This document shows positions 25,180 through 38,193 of a stretch of DNA of 64,000 nucleotides, piece by piece. Position numbers and translations under genes: made by a program. The number at the start of each line of letters is the position of its first letter. Position 1 is the first letter of the stretch. Location: contig OU696577.1 of assembly GCA_916048095.2 (NCBI GenBank), forward strand, positions 9,240,940 to 9,304,939. Reading direction: 5' to 3'. The DNA is from Sacculina carcini (lineage: Eukaryota > Arthropoda > Thecostraca > Sacculinidae). The notes beneath the pieces were generated by a model. That model was not told the origin of the DNA and did no database searches. It worked only from the letters and a program-made list of their open reading frames with translations.

Positions 25180-25858
25180 AATTTATATACTTTTTGAGCA
25201 GCCTTAGAGCAACTAGTTAGATCAAGAGTACTTGAATAATATTACCGCATAATGAAATAATGTTTTATCTGCAAAAACTGTTTAGACCTTGGAACATTTA
25301 AGAAAATTAACATCGAGTGAGTCTATCAAATTATATTGTAGATTTAAATGCCACTACCAGGCACCAGTGCGACAGACTCGACAGACTAGACAAGCATGAG
25401 AAACACACAATCTTAACGCAACCGCGAATGCTCAAAATGCATAATTTAGTAGAAACAAAAACGTGAAACTATCAAAGTGTTATTTCAGTGTTTAAATTTT
25501 ATTATCCTATTATTTAAAATTGACAATTTTTAGCGAAACATTGAGCTCAGCTTTTTAGCACAACTATTTGCGATTTTTAGCGCATCCAAGTCGCCAGTGA
25601 GGTGACAGTTGAAGCTAATGAAGCATGCAATCCTAGCACAAGCGCGAGTGCTCAAAACGTATTGTAGTAATAGTTATAGACTGTAAAAAGTACAAATTTT
25701 CCTCACAAAAGTATGTTTTTCATAAGTCAGTGATTATCACTACCTTCAAGTGTTTTAGTGAAATGTTTGCAAAATTTTAAGTGCAACTTTTTAGCGCAAC
25801 TTTTAGGATTTTTTAGCGCAACATTTCTTTATTTTTAGCGCACCAAAAGGTCACCCTA
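24632..25858. mobile_element. Non-autonomous hAT element, 1.23 kb, 8-bp TSD
   Basis: Terminal inverted repeats TAGGGTGACCTTTTGTTGC and, at the other end, the inverse of TAGGGTGACCTTTTGGTGC. It is flanked by an 8-bp duplication GTGATGAT (24624-24631 and 25859-25866), the hAT hallmark. There is no transposase. The interior has repeated GCGCAACTTTT / TTTTTAGCGCAAC motifs near both ends (24770-24835 and 25550-25850), typical of hAT subterminal binding sites, and a CA run plus a long TA tract (25038-25176). Confidence 0.88.
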
Positions 25859-26029
25859 GTGATGATAAGTTATATATACTATCTATAGTACTATCGCCTT
25901 CTAGCGATTCTTCCCTTCCTCTTTCTATTTCAGCGCAATTTCCCTGCCGCTCTTCCATCTCTTCCCTCTACTGTTCCTCACTTCCCTCACCTCAACCTAG
26001 TCCACATTTTAACTCTAAGTATCTTTCAA

Positions 26030-26640
26030 TTGGATTTCTCAACATCAGATCGGCTCGAAATAAAACGACTCACATCCCACCTCTTTGCCTCACATAATAT
26101 GTCTATTCTCTGTCTTGCCGAAACCTGGCTCCTTGATTCTGATATTTCCTCATTCTCTGCTAACTTACCTTCCTGTTCTTCATTCCTACACAAATCGCGC
26201 GACAGTTCTAAGTCTTCGGGTGGCGGGGTAGGTTGTCTATTCTCCAAAGGTCTCTCCATTTCGTCCCTTTCCAATCTGGTTTCTTCTCCCACCTCATTCG
26301 AATTCCTAGCTATCACCCTCTCGGTCCCCTCTTTTAACAAGTTTTGCATCCTTATCATTTACCGTCCCAATCACCCCGGCACTTCCGCGATGTTTTTTCA
26401 AGAGTTTCCTCCTCTCATTGAAGCAGTCTCGTCTATTTTCTCCAGCCATTTTATCATACTCGGCGACTTTAACTTCTGGCTTGATTCACCCTCGGCCAAT
26501 CCTTACTGCTTGAATTTTATCTCATTACTTACTTCCCATGGTCTCTCATATTCTTCTCCTACACATACTACTCTCTCCTACACATATATTTGGCCATACA
26601 CTTGATCTAGTCCTGTTTCCCTCCCCATTTCTCTCGACTG
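26030..26640 (+). pseudogene. LINE endonuclease domain
   Basis: Apurinic/apyrimidinic-type endonuclease of the LINE at 25881-29153, which would nick target DNA. The reading contains LNIRSARNK in one frame, then, after a shift near 26065, SILCLAETWL (the catalytic Glu motif), GGGVGCLF, IIYRPN and ILGDFNFW (the Asp/Asn motif). A second frame change follows near 26595 (HTLDLVLF onward, with SDHSLL near 26690, the terminal Asp-His). The motifs are therefore retained but split over three frames. Confidence 0.8.
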
Positions 26641-27479
26641 ATCCTGTCCCTTCCGATATCTTTGTATTTCCTCCTGATTCCTCCGTCTCTGACCACAGCC
26701 TACTTTTATCTACTCTGCCGCTCACTTGTCCCCCTTCTCATACTCCGTCCAGCTATCGTAACTACAAATGTTTTAATTCCATTCAATTTCACTCACTATT
26801 ATCCTCCTGTCTCCCTATCTCTGCTCTGTATTATCTTCATACCCATGACATCTACCCATATTTCTCTTCCGCACTCTCCCATATAAATAATTTATGTTCC
26901 CAATCATCACTCGCTCATCTTCCTCTCGCTCTCCTCCTTGGTCATCTCCTCAGCTTCGAGTACTCAAGTCTCTTCAACGACGTCTTGAGCGTACTTGGAG
27001 GCGTTCACGATCTTCTTCCGATTGGCTTTTGTTTTGCTCCGCTCGCTCATCTTTCTTTTCTGCTCTTTCTGCTGCTAAAAGTAGCTACTATAGCTCCAAA
27101 CTCTCGTCCCTTTCTCGTTGCTCCAAGTCATTGTGGTCCACTCTGAACTCTCTCTGCGGTCTTCACTCACCTGCTTTTTCCTCTCCTCTAACGGCTCTTG
27201 AGTTCTCAACATTTTTCTCTGAAAAAGTAAAACTCACACAATCGAGTATTCCCACCAATTTTGCTGCCCTCACTCACACTTCCACTCATCACCGGTTCAC
27301 GTCCTTCTCTCACATTGATCTTCATGATATCCTTTCCCTCGTTTCCTCTTCCAAGCTATCCTTCTCACCAGCTGATCCAATCAACTTCCCTGCTATCTCC
27401 AAATCCCTTCCTTCCCTGGTTCCTTATCTCCTGCATCTTATCAACTCCTCTTCTTATCTTATCAACTCCTCACAACCTC

Positions 27480-28800
27480 CTTCTTCACGGCCAGTTTCTC
27501 GCTGACAAACATGCAATTGTCCATCCGATTCTTAAGAAACAGAACCTTGACTCTTCTATACTTAGTAACTATCGTCCTATATCTCTTCTGAGCTTTGCTT
27601 CTAAACTTCTCGAGTCCGCTATCTCTGCGCAACTTTCCCCTTTCATCTGCCAGTCTCTTGATCCCTTCCAATCCGGGTTTCGCCCTTCTCATTCTACCGA
27701 ATCAGTTCTTCTTTCTATCTCCAATGGCATCCTTTCGCACTTCTCGTACCGTCGCTCTGTTCTTCTCGTTCTTCTCGATATGTCCTCCGTCTTCGACCTT
27801 GTTAATCACTCTATCCTAATTCATGACTTCTCTCATCTTGGTATCTCGTCTTCTGCCCTCTCTATCCTTAAATCGTACCTTTCGGGAAGGACCTACTCTG
27901 TCAACTTCAATTCCTCTGTATCTGATCCTATCCATCTTTCATCAGGTGTCCCTCAGGGATCTATTCTTGGTCCGATACTCTTTAACCTTTACATGTCCTC
28001 CCTCTGTCCTATCCTTCGTAAGTATTCCATCTCATTTCATATCTACGCTGATGACATTCAGTTATATATCCCTCTTCCTTTTCCTTCTCCGTCTTTTCTC
28101 TCTGACATCCTATCCACCATCTCTTCTTGGGCGTCGTCCCGTCACCTTCTCCTCAACCCGTCCAAGTCTATCATCGACAGTTCGCAATCTCGGAGTTATT
28201 TTTGACTCATCTCTCTCTTCCTCCGACAACATCCTCTCTGTCGCCCGCACTTGTCGTCTTATCTTGAGATCCCTCTATCCTATACGCTCATATCTCGACA
28301 GACCTTCCGCAATCAAACTTATTCACTCTCATGTATTCTCTAGACTTGACTATTGTAATTCTTTGTACATCCATGCTCCTCGTCGTTCTCTTAAAATCCT
28401 ACAACGCGTCATTAATCAATCTTGTCGTTTTGTCCTTCATCCTGTTCCTTGTCGTCACACTTCTCAATTTCTTTTTCAATTTCGCTGGCTCCCTATTATT
28501 CCACGTATTAACTTTCGCCTGTGCTGTCTGATATATAAGCTTCTCCACGATCCTCATCAGCCATCCTATCTCCGCCTTCTCCTCACTCCTTGCCTCACTC
28601 CTTCCCGAATTCATCTTCCCCTTGTATGCCCTCGTGCTGTAAATGAATCTCCTTGGTCCTCCAAATCATTCTTTTTTTCCGCCCCTCGCCTTTACAATTC
28701 CATCCTAGCTCACATTACTTCTTCTCTTTCCTACAATTCTTTCCGCTCTAAGCTCTCCAAACACTTTTTTGACCTCTCTTTTGACCCAGTCTCCCAAACT
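27480..28800 (+). pseudogene. LINE reverse transcriptase and C-terminal domain
   Basis: Reverse transcriptase of the same LINE. In order: AIVHPILKKQN and YRPISLLS (finger region), FQSGFRPSHSTESVLL, LLDMSSVFDLVNHSIL (motif A), GVPQGSILGPILFNLYM (motif B) and IYADDIQLY (motif C, the catalytic Asp pair). The RT frame ends near 28205 and the C-terminal domain continues in another frame (TVRNLGVIFDSSLSSSDNI, SRLDYCNSLY, NESPWSSKSFFFSAP). Catalytic residues are intact but at least one frameshift separates RT from the C-terminal part. Confidence 0.82.
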
Positions 28801-29880
28801 CTCACACCTTTTGCATCACTATAACATATTACTTTAGCCTGTTCTTACTCGTATTCCTTCTCTCATTTGCATGCTTACTATATCTACGCTATGACTATAT
28901 TCTCCCGAGTTGTGTTTGCTGTGTTGTGTTGTCATTGTGTTTCAGTCGTGTTGTCTTGTCCGTCATGTCCGTCTGCTTTGTATGTTTTGCCCATATGTTG
29001 TCTCTATATTTATTGTCATTTATTGCATATTTGTAGTTTACTTCTTTTGAATCTGTCCTGTTATTTGTATTCCGTGTTCCCAACTGTTATAATCGTGTCG
29101 CGCCCGAGCCCTTCGGTGCGCTATAACAAATACATGTTGTTGTTGTTGTTGTTGTTATATATACTTTGGAAACATTATGATGAAAAAGTTTGGTCATTTT
29201 TCATTGTTTCGTGTCTGAGTTCTGAATTATTCAGCACGACGGGCAGGTTTAAATATGAGACGGTTTAAGCAAACTATTTTGTCAAAATAAATATAAAAAT
29301 ATAGAAATTTATACTTTTTATGGGTTTACTCTTTTCTTTTTTAATTCATATTCCATTTCTCTTATGAATTGAATACAAATTTAATAGTATGAATTGTTCC
29401 GCATGACGGGCGGGTTTACTTGCTAGAATTTCATTGTTTGTTACGTGTTTGTGTTCTGAATTATTCCGCACGACGGGCAGGTTCATATATGAGGCGGATC
29501 GAGGGATATTTTGTCCAAATTAAAATGAAAATATTCACATTTAGACATTTCTATTGGTTAGCATATTTACAGGTTAAATTTTTTACTTCTAAATTTGTAA
29601 TCATTTTATTTTATAGATTGAATATGAAATTCATGTATCATTGTATGCTTGAATATGAGGCTAAAATAACTGCGCGGGCTCAATGATATAGATCAGTGGT
29701 TTCAAACGTAAAATAAGCGATGGATCATTTTTATTAAATAAATATATCCCGCAGACAGCAACTATAGACAATAAAACGTTCAATTTCACCGTGTAGAATG
29801 CATTCTTATACAAAACTAACGGATTTGTCTTCAGGATCCAGAACGGATCGACACGATCCAAAACGGGCGGGTTTATATGC

Positions 29881-30701
29881 TGTGAATGTATGTTTATTTA
29901 TAGTTGTACTAGCATAAAAACCCGCCCGTTGTGCGGAGCAATTCATAAAAATATTTCAAATTAAAAACGAATAAGGCAAACTCATGAAAACCTTAATCAA
30001 TTAAAAAGTCTAAATTTCATTATTTTTAATTTTATTTTGACAAAATATTTTCACTCAGCCCGCCTCATATTTAAACCCGGCCGACGTGCGGAATAATTCA
30101 GAACTCGAACACCATCCGTTCTGGTTCTTGAAGTCAAATCCATTAGTTTTGTATATGAATTCATTCTACACGGTGAAATTGAACGTTTTATCGCTGCCCG
30201 CGGGACATTTTTATTTCATAAAAATGAGCCATCGCTTCGTTCGCGTTTGAAGCCCCTGATCATTGAACCAGCGAACCATGAACCAGCGCAATTATGTCAC
30301 CTCATATTCAAGCATACATACACAGACAGACAGATAATTTCTTCTTTATGTATATACTAGCATTAAAACCCGCCCGTTGTGCGGAGGAATTCATAAATAG
30401 AATTAATATTCATAAAAATTCATATTGATACAAAAATATTACAAATTAAAAAAAAATTAAAACTCATAAGTGTCCTACTCAATAGAAAAGTCCAAGTGTG
30501 AGTATTTTTTTTTTTTTTGACATAATATTTTCCCTCAACCCACCTCATATATAAACCCACCCCGGGACATCATTATTTCATAAACATGATCCATCGCTTC
30601 GTTTACGTTTGAAGCCCCTGATCTATACCATTGAGCCCGCGCAGTTAGGTCACCTCATATTCAAGCATACACGCACACAGACAGACAGATAATTTCTTTT
30701 A

Positions 30702-30770
<69 letters not shown>

Positions 30771-30815
30771 GCCCGTCGTGCGGAACAATTAATAAAGTAA
30801 AATTCATATTCAATC
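29881..30815 (+). repeat. Diverged hairpin satellites and TA microsatellite
   Basis: Starts at ACTAGCATAAAAACCCGCCCG, a second orientation switch of the array-related repeats. There are older copies of the CCCGCCCGTTGTGCGG box (29929, 30369) with AT-rich spacers, ACAGACAGACAG tails (30320, 30680), then a long (TA)n tract (30707-30767). No gene is seen. Confidence 0.75.
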
Positions 30816-32445
30816 GGACCGACATAGGTTTCGTCCACAGTTTGAAAGTGCCACACAATTCTGCCGCGCTCACACTCTTTCTACGCGCGCCACAGTGGCC
30901 GCGTTCAAGTGGCGTGGCTGATGCGTGCGTGATGAGTCATGGTCGTTTTTGTCCACACTCAGTGGTTTTCAAACTTGGTGTATGTGGTCGCATTGTCCAC
31001 ACTCGTGATACGGCTCATGCGGTGCTGTTTTTGACTAATTCCAGTTTTGAGCAGCAAATTGAGATTGAGTTGACTAAATTTGTGATTCCGCTAAAGAGCT
31101 AATATACTTTGAGTTTAATACTGTGAGTGCAAACTACACTGACTGTATAGTTACAACCTATATATGTATACGTATTCAGCGGTAAACACATTGATATGCG
31201 CATTATTGTGTATATGAGTATTATGTCAACTCGTGCATTATATGAAATATTCAGATGTAATTATTTAACGATGTTAATGGTTTGACTGATCGAATGTTGA
31301 GCACATTGTCGCACACATTTTCTCCTTCATACCAGTGGCTTCTGCGATAACGTTTTTTTAGCTCGCGATAACGATAAACGATACGATTTTCCCCAACCTG
31401 CGATACACGAAAACAATTCAAAACCCAACCTGCGTTGAGGGATAAACGGTAAAATGATAGCGATAAAGGTGTCAACTTGCGATAAAAAACAATCAAGTAC
31501 AAATACTTTTTTTACTTTCACTTTAATACTTTTTCTACTTTTTTGAAAATTATTTAAACTAGATAAAACTGTCACTGGAACCAGTATATGGCCTGTAAGT
31601 TACATCAGTCTCTCTGACTCAGACTCTCCCTCCCTCCTCTCCATCCTCAAGACAGCATCCAGGAGCTGCTGCTACTGCAGCTGTGAATAATAATGCGATT
31701 GGCCAGCTACACACACACACTTGGCACTTCTCATGATGTTTTTCCAGGGTTCACTTGCAAACCAGTGTTGCTCCCTTTATTCTTTACCCTACATATACTC
31801 TCAACTTGAGCTGGTCTGAAATATTTGAGCTTGAGCTTGAGCTTGCCCACGCGTCCCACTGCCGTCATGTGTCAACATCAAGACACCTTCAACTTGAACT
31901 TATTTGAAGCTGACGAAGCGTTTTCTCGATGTGCAAGTGTGAGTTTCTACCGGTTAATGTTTGTAAGTGTGTAAGCGTATGTGTGTCTGTATAGTGTTAT
32001 GTAGAATGCGTATGTTTCATGTATTTTATCATGTATGTTTATTCGTTTGAATGCCCATGCGAGTGTATGACATATTCAATAATGGTACGTATTTGTGTGT
32101 GACAGGTTAGCGAGGAGTCTGATAGCGAAATACAGTCGATGTGCTACTGGAGTCAAGTGAGGACAGATATGTACGTCAGCGATTTTTTAGATAAGTAGAG
32201 GCACAATCACGCACACACGTTAACACGCTCACATGTTCACGCATTTGTGCACATGCTCACACACATGCACATGTATACTTTCCCCGTCCAATGGTTCCTC
32301 GTTTAATTGGTTCACTATGCGGTGCAAACGGAACGGTGCGTGGTGGTACAACTCACTTCGGTGGAATCCATCCAATCGTTCTGTGATCGCTGTTTAGTGT
32401 ATACTTTAGTGTTTAGTGTATACTTGGTTTTATTAGTGTTTAGTG

Positions 32446-32648
32446 CAGTGTTTCTCAACCTTTTTGGCCCACTGTGCCAAATTGGAACATTTTAGACTGA
32501 GTGTGCCGCACCCTCCGGACATTTGTCTAAAAAAAGGTCATCAACTTTTGTCTCGAGACTTTTGTCTATAACAGTGTTTCTCATCGTTTTATTATCTTTT
32601 GTCACATACAAACATTTTTACATGGCAGTGTACCACACCATGGCAGTG

Positions 32649-32684
<36 letters not shown>

Positions 32685-33203
32685 CATCATTCCGGTGAAC
32701 ATTCGTTGATATATTCGTAAATTTGCTTTCGGAAAATAACTTTTCGCGGTAAACATATAAAACAGACAGTTATAGAATCCGCTGTAAAATACGATTTATA
32801 TGAGCTCGTTTGGAAACATAAATAACTCGGTGGACGTTCTGACGCGGCGGGGAAATTCCTAACGCGCCACTGTGTGATCTAGTATTTAAGCACGTATTAT
32901 TGCAATTTTGTTGATGTGGTTCGATTATAACGTAATTCATCATATTGCAAATGCTGCCGCACGGGCAGAGTAGCACCGTCACTCTTATCTGAGAGATGTC
33001 GATCGTCTGGTGCGAGTCGGGTGGCCATTCTACGGTAACGTTAACATTGAGCGTCCAGAGGCTGAATGCTGGCAGCAAAATTACTTTTTCGTTACGATAC
33101 AATGCATTTTACACAAATGATTTTTTAAATATGTGCGTGAATATACTCATCCCCCTAGTAACCACTCACCTATGTGTTTGACCACCCCGGTTATGAACCC
33201 CTG
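32446..33203. mobile_element. Possible hAT-like short element
   Basis: Left end CAGTGTTTCTCAACCTTTTT. Right end, inverted, CAGGGGTTCATAACCGGGGT. These resemble the CAGTGGTTCTCAACC ends common in hAT short elements. No 8-bp duplication is found, so the boundaries are uncertain. A TA tract lies at 32652-32682. Related sequence (CCCCTAGTAACCA...CCGGTTAAGTACTCCTG) recurs at 34066-34115. Confidence 0.35.
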
Positions 33204-33599
33204 TACTATAGCGCTGATAAATTCATTCGTCACATCTAAGCAATTAATTCAAGGGATTATTCGAAACAATTAGACGAGTTTGAATCGTTTAGTCACCCAA
33301 TGCTATGTCCTGTCAATGCTAGCTTGGTCTAAATGTGATTCGTTGGACTGGATGTCGGCGATGGTCAAGACGAATTGCATTATGTCTATCGCTCTATGAG
33401 AGATAGTATTTTTATGCCGGCATTTCAGTCTGGCTAAGTGAAATTGGAATAACATTGGCCCTGCTCATGAAGAATATACGGCGAGTTATAGATGAGAGGA
33501 TAAATAGAAGAATAAGAGGCCGTTTTCCCTTACAATGACTTAATTCGTATACCTGTTTTTTGAGGTCCCATGACTGTTAAATCAGTATTGTCCCAAGGA

Positions 33600-33846
33600 A
33601 CGTATTCTTAATCCTGGCTGTTGTGCATCACAAGGAAATGGTCGAAGTCTGTTGTTTTGTTTTTTTCAGCATAAAGCAATTCGGTGTTTATCTTCCCCGT
33701 TATATTTTTGTCTTTGCTAGCTCTTGTTTTCTTCTTTCTGAGCTCCCGTTTTGATGTTATTATTATCTTGTATCTCTATATTTCATGTTTATCGCGCCTT
33801 TGTTGATTAGTGCGCTATATCAAATACACGCTTGTTGTTGTTGAAG
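33600..33846 (+). mobile_element. LINE 3' UTR fragment
   Basis: Pyrimidine-rich tail region ending in GCGCTATATCAAATACACGC followed by TTGTTGTTGTT. It closely matches the last 40 nt of the LINEs ending at 14203 and 29153. No coding part is kept. Confidence 0.6.
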
Positions 33847-34860
33847 AACGTAATACCTGCTGCGACAATGAAAGACAGCGAAGTGACTGCTAAAGCAGTG
33901 TTTTGGTGCTATTGAGTTATTTTGTGCATGTCACGAGCTGACATAATACGCATATACTCAATAATGATCATATCCCTGAATTAACCTAAATCCGTATAGT
34001 GCAACCTATATTGAATTGGACTTTGCATATATAAAATATATATTAGCTCTGTAGCGAATTACCCCTAGTAACCAGGCTCGCACGCCTAAGTACGCCGGTT
34101 AAGTACTCCTGAACTAGTAAATGTTAACGAAGCACTGAAATTAGACAAAATACAGCATCGCTTGAGCCGTTTAATGGTGTAATTGTACTCATTCGTGTAG
34201 CCGTACTCCCCAGTACATTGATGTATGTTGAACTATTATGCGAAAATACAATTTTATGATATGCGAAGCAAACATATATTCATATAATACACTAGTTGAC
34301 ATAATACGCATATACCAATATACTTAACACAAAGTATATATATATTAGCTCTTGAACGGAATCACAAATTTAGTCAACTCAATCTCTAGAAGGAGTAAAT
34401 GTGTGCGACAATGTGCTCAACATCCCATCAGTCAAACCATCAACATCGTTAAATAATTACATCTAAATATTTCATATAATACACGAGTTAACATAATACT
34501 CATATACACAATAATGCGCATATCAATGTGTCTACTCCTGAATACGTATACGTATATAGGTTGTAACTTTACAGATCAGTGTAGTTTGCACTCATAGTAT
34601 TAAACTCAATTTGCTGCTCAAAACTGGAATTAGTCAAAAACAGCACCGCCTGAGCCGTATCACGAGTGTGGACAATGCGACCACATACACCAAGTTTGAA
34701 AACCACTGAGTGTGGACAAAAACGACCGTGACTCATCACGCACGCATCAGCCACGCCACTTGAACGCGGCCACTGTGGCGCGCGTAGAAAGAGTGTGAGC
34801 GCGGCAGATTTGTGTGGCAGTTTCAGACTGTGGACGAAACCTATGTCGCTCCATTCAATC

Positions 34861-36040
34861 CATAAAATAAACTGAATACAAATACAAAAGCAAAATATTT
34901 AACCTGTATATACGTTCACCAATAAAAACTCAAAATGTTAATATTTTAAATTTAAATTTGACAAAATATTATCCCTCAATATTCTTTATATTTGAACCTG
35001 CCCGTCGTGCGGAATAATTCAGAACACAAACACATAACAGTGAATGGAAATTCTAGCATATAAACCGGCCCGTCGTGCGGAGCAATTCATACCATTAAAT
35101 TTGTATTCAATTTATAAGCGAAAATAAATATGAATTAATTAAGAAAAGAGTAAACCCATAAAAAGTCTAAATTTATATATTTTCATATTATTTTGACAAA
35201 ATAGTTTACCTAAACCGCCTCATATTCAAGCCTGCCCGTCGTGCTGAATAATTCAGAACTCTGACACAAAGCAATGAAAAATTACTAATTTTTTATCATA
35301 ATGTTTTCAAAATATATTTATAACTCAACATCACCATCTAGCATTAAAACCCGCCCTTTTTGCAGAACAATAAATAAAGCAAAATGAATATTGAATTAAT
35401 AAAAAATGATTGGAAATTAAAAAAGAAAAAGTAAACCCATAAAAAGTCTTAACCAATAGAAAAGTCTAAATGTGAATGTTTTTATTTTATGTGTGGGAAA
35501 ATATTTTCCCTCGAACTGCCTCGTATTTAAGCCCGCCCGTCGTGCGGAACTATAAATAGAATATAATGAATCAAAAAGCAAAAAGCTTATCCAATAGAAA
35601 AATATAAATTTGTAAATTCTTGTGTTAATTATTGACGAAGGTTTTTTCCTCAACACTGCTCAAGTTCACACCCATCCTTCGTGTGTAGTAATTCAGAAGT
35701 GTAACACTATCAAAACAATGAAACCTTGTGTCATCTCTTTAATTCCAGATTTATGCGTCCGCTAAAACAGCATATTTATATTGTTTGCATTGCATGATAT
35801 TACAACCCATATCCTTATGCAACTTGAAATTAAACCAATTAAATTATACAGTAAAATTCAGTAGTTAACTTTGTTCCCAGTGGTATTTTACAAGCCCGTC
35901 GGGCGGAACAATTCATGTGTAAATATTGAGGACAATAAAGCCTTTCTATTCAGTATAGTGTAGCATTAATTAAACTGTACCCAATAAAACCACACCATCC
36001 ATGCTTGGAACTAATATGATGCATTCTTAATTGTGATTGG
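34861..36040 (+). repeat. Diverged hairpin satellites
   Basis: Older relatives of block G with boxes such as CCCGTCGTGCGGAATAATTC (35000, 35073), CCCGTCGTGCTGAATAATTC (35237), CCCGCCCGTCGTGCGGAAC (35533) and CCCGTCGGGCGGAACAATTC (35895), spaced 75-300 bp apart and progressively less similar rightward. No gene is seen. Confidence 0.75.
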
Positions 36041-37440
36041 GCTTCAGTGAAATTTAATCGGTGTATATTCCTGTGTAATCGCAAGTGCGCATAATAGCTG
36101 TCAAATCGGTAAATGTGTTTTTGACTTTACACCGCCGTAACTTCCTTCAGATACACTTTGGAATATTACAAATTATACCGTATTGTAGAAAACAAGATTT
36201 CTAGCACGATGGTATAATTAATTATTATGTTTAACAAATAGTTACTGAGAAATAGTAGAAAAATTAATTAATTTTAGTCGCCCGGTGTTCAAGTGTAATT
36301 TTGGATGTATTTGAGAATTTTGCCAATTTTACACGTTTTTTGTATCATTTGTGGGTATAAATTATAGCTTATCTTGTAGAACACAAAATTATCTACACAG
36401 TAGTATATTCCTGTGTAATCGTAAGTGCGTAAATTGTGATTGGACTTCAGTGAAATTAAATCAGTGTATATTTATGTGTAATCGCAAGTGCGCATAATAG
36501 CTGTCAAATTGGCAACATGACAATTTGATTTTACACCGCCGTAACTTCCTTCAGATACACTTTGGAAAATTACAAATTATATCGTATTGTAGAAAACAAG
36601 ATTTCTAGCACGATGGTATAATTTATTTTTATGTTTAACAAATAGTTACTGAGAAATAGTAGAAAAATGAATTAATTATAGTCGCCCGGTGTTCAAGTGT
36701 AATTTTGGATGTATTTGAGAATTTTTCCAATTTTACACGTTTTTTGTATCATGTGTGGGTATAAATTATAGCGTTTCGTGTAGAACACAAAAAAATTTAC
36801 ACAATAGTATAATTTTTATAACTGTAACTCTGCCGGTTTAAGAGGAATAGATAGCGGAATATTGACCAAAATATTCGCGTTTTTCAGTGCCTTTTTGACT
36901 TTGTCATTTTGACTTCACACCGCCGTAACTTTGTTTTAATACACTTTGGAAAATTAAAAATTGTACCGTGTTGTAGAAAACAAAATTCCCAGCATGATGG
37001 TAATATTTATTTAGATGTGTGATGCTTAGTTGCTGAGAAATAGAGAAAAAAGTACAGAAAATCGGACGCGTCGAGCTTAAATATAATTTTGAATGTAGAC
37101 TGAAATTTTGTCATTTTTACATATTTTATATTTAATTTTTGGATATGAATTATAGCCTACCGAGTAGAACAAAATATTTTCTACACAGTGGTATAATCTG
37201 TTTGGCTGTACCATTCCTGGTTTATGAGGAGTAGATGCAGGAATATTGACCAAAATTTTCGCATTTTTCAGGGTTCATTTTGTCTTTTCAACGCGATAAC
37301 TTTTTTTGGTTTTATTTTTAAAATTTGAAATTTATCCTATCGTGTAGACAAGAAAATTTCCAGCGTAATGGTATAAATTGTTGGCGGGTACACTAAGTGG
37401 TTACCGAGTAGCAGCTTGCTGAAAATGGACCAAGGAGGGT
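36041..37440 (+). repeat. Tandem ~405 bp repeat, four diverging copies
   Basis: Copy 1 (36060-36440) and copy 2 (36466-36860) share TGTAATCGCAAGTGCGCATA, ACACCGCCGTAACTTCCTTC, TTGTAGAAAACAAGATTTC and GTCGCCCGGTGTTCAAGTG. Copy 3 (about 36800-37190) and a partial copy 4 (37190-37410) are weaker. Each carries a 'gttactgagaaatag' box. An ACAG microsatellite follows (37449-37476). No coding potential. Confidence 0.75.
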
Positions 37441-37442
37441 GG

Positions 37443-37476
<34 letters not shown>

Positions 37477-37726
37477 GGATCTCTTTTATTTATAGTTGTA
37501 TATGTGAGTATGCACGTATGAGTGTTTGCATTAGTAAGTGTACGCATGCGCGAGTGTGTGAGTGTATGTGTCTGTGTGGGTTTCATGGTTTGAACGTGTG
37601 TGTGTGTGTGTACGTGTGTGCGCGCACGAGTGTGTGTATGTGTACGCATAAGCTGACCTGTTAAGACTTGGGGATGGGGATGGGTTGTGTCAACGCCACC
37701 TAGATACAAGGCCCTTCCATCCCCTC

Positions 37727-38193
37727 CCCATGGGGGGTGTTACGTCAGCTCGTCCGTCCTAACGCTACCTGGGTATCACATCTTGCTATGACTCATCTAT
37801 AAACCGATGCTAATGACTCAGCTACAAACCATTGAAACGCTGACGCTGAATCGCTGATCACGTGATCAGTTCGTTGTCAGTGTAGCGTCTTCAGTTCGTT
37901 GTCAGCGCGTGTTTGTGGTGTTGTGTGTATTTGTGGCGTTGCGCGTTTTGCGATTTTACGTGTGTTCGCTGTGATAATTATTTGTGGCGTTGTGCGCATT
38001 ATATTTTCAGTGCAGTGTAGTTGGTTCGACGTGTTTATGTTAGTATTGCGTTCACAATTGTAGTGGCATTGAGCGTTTGCATTCGCTGTTGCTTCTATCA
38101 TACTTTAAGCAGTGTTGTAGTGTTTCCCGCAAGTTTACTTCAAGTATTATTAGATTGGTGTATTCCGGAGAATTTCACCTTTCGGAGTGAAAG
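37727..38193 (+). promoter_or_regulatory. LTR-like or promoter/first-exon-like segment
   Basis: Begins TGTTACGTCAGCTCG directly after a purine run (CCATGGGGGG), contains CTATAAACC (37797), is GC-richer than its surroundings, and ends with a strong 5' splice-like site GTGAAAG|GTAAGT (GT at 38194). This fits either an LTR whose 3' side is lost or a host promoter with a non-coding first exon. No partner LTR or downstream exon is seen. Confidence 0.35.

Larger units (their letters stand above)
25881..29153 (+). mobile_element. L2/Rex-like LINE, nearly full length, 12-bp TSD
   Basis: Flanked by GTTATATATACT on both sides (25869-25880 and 29154-29165). Its order is endonuclease, linker, reverse transcriptase, C-terminal domain, and a 3' UTR ending in a (TTG)n tail (29135-29153). 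It inserted 14 bp from the hAT element's target duplication. The reading frame is broken by several frameshifts, so it is inactive. The endonuclease start LNIRSARNK (about 26038) and the RT motif YADDIQLY (about 28050) place it in the CR1/L2/Rex group. Confidence 0.88.
24301..29880 (-). repeat. Inverted partial array unit
   Basis: Blocks B and A are in reverse (24301-24631), then resume after two insertions as reversed G and F (29159-29880). The mariner remnant and the mini-exon are not present. The reversed block A shares the variants AAATCATAGGCGGATG and TATATTGGGGC with the segment at 52740-52865 rather than with units 1-4. Confidence 0.85.
30816..34852. mobile_element. DNA transposon with ~520 bp TIRs and 8-bp TSD
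   Basis: The ends read GGACCGACATAGGTTTCGTC and, inverted, GGAGCGACATAGGTTTCGTC. The inverted arms extend to about 31340 and from about 34330. They are flanked by ATTCAATC on both sides (30808-30815 and 34853-34860), within satellite sequence where related copies have it once. 8-bp duplications occur in the hAT, Merlin and P superfamilies; I cannot choose. No transposase is recognisable; the 3 kb interior holds nested repeats (see 32446-33203 and 33600-33846) and scattered simple sequence. Confidence 0.85.

Noticed and set aside
37401-37709. 102-codon minus ORF and its + counterpart
   Set aside because: Driven by ACAG and TG simple repeats.
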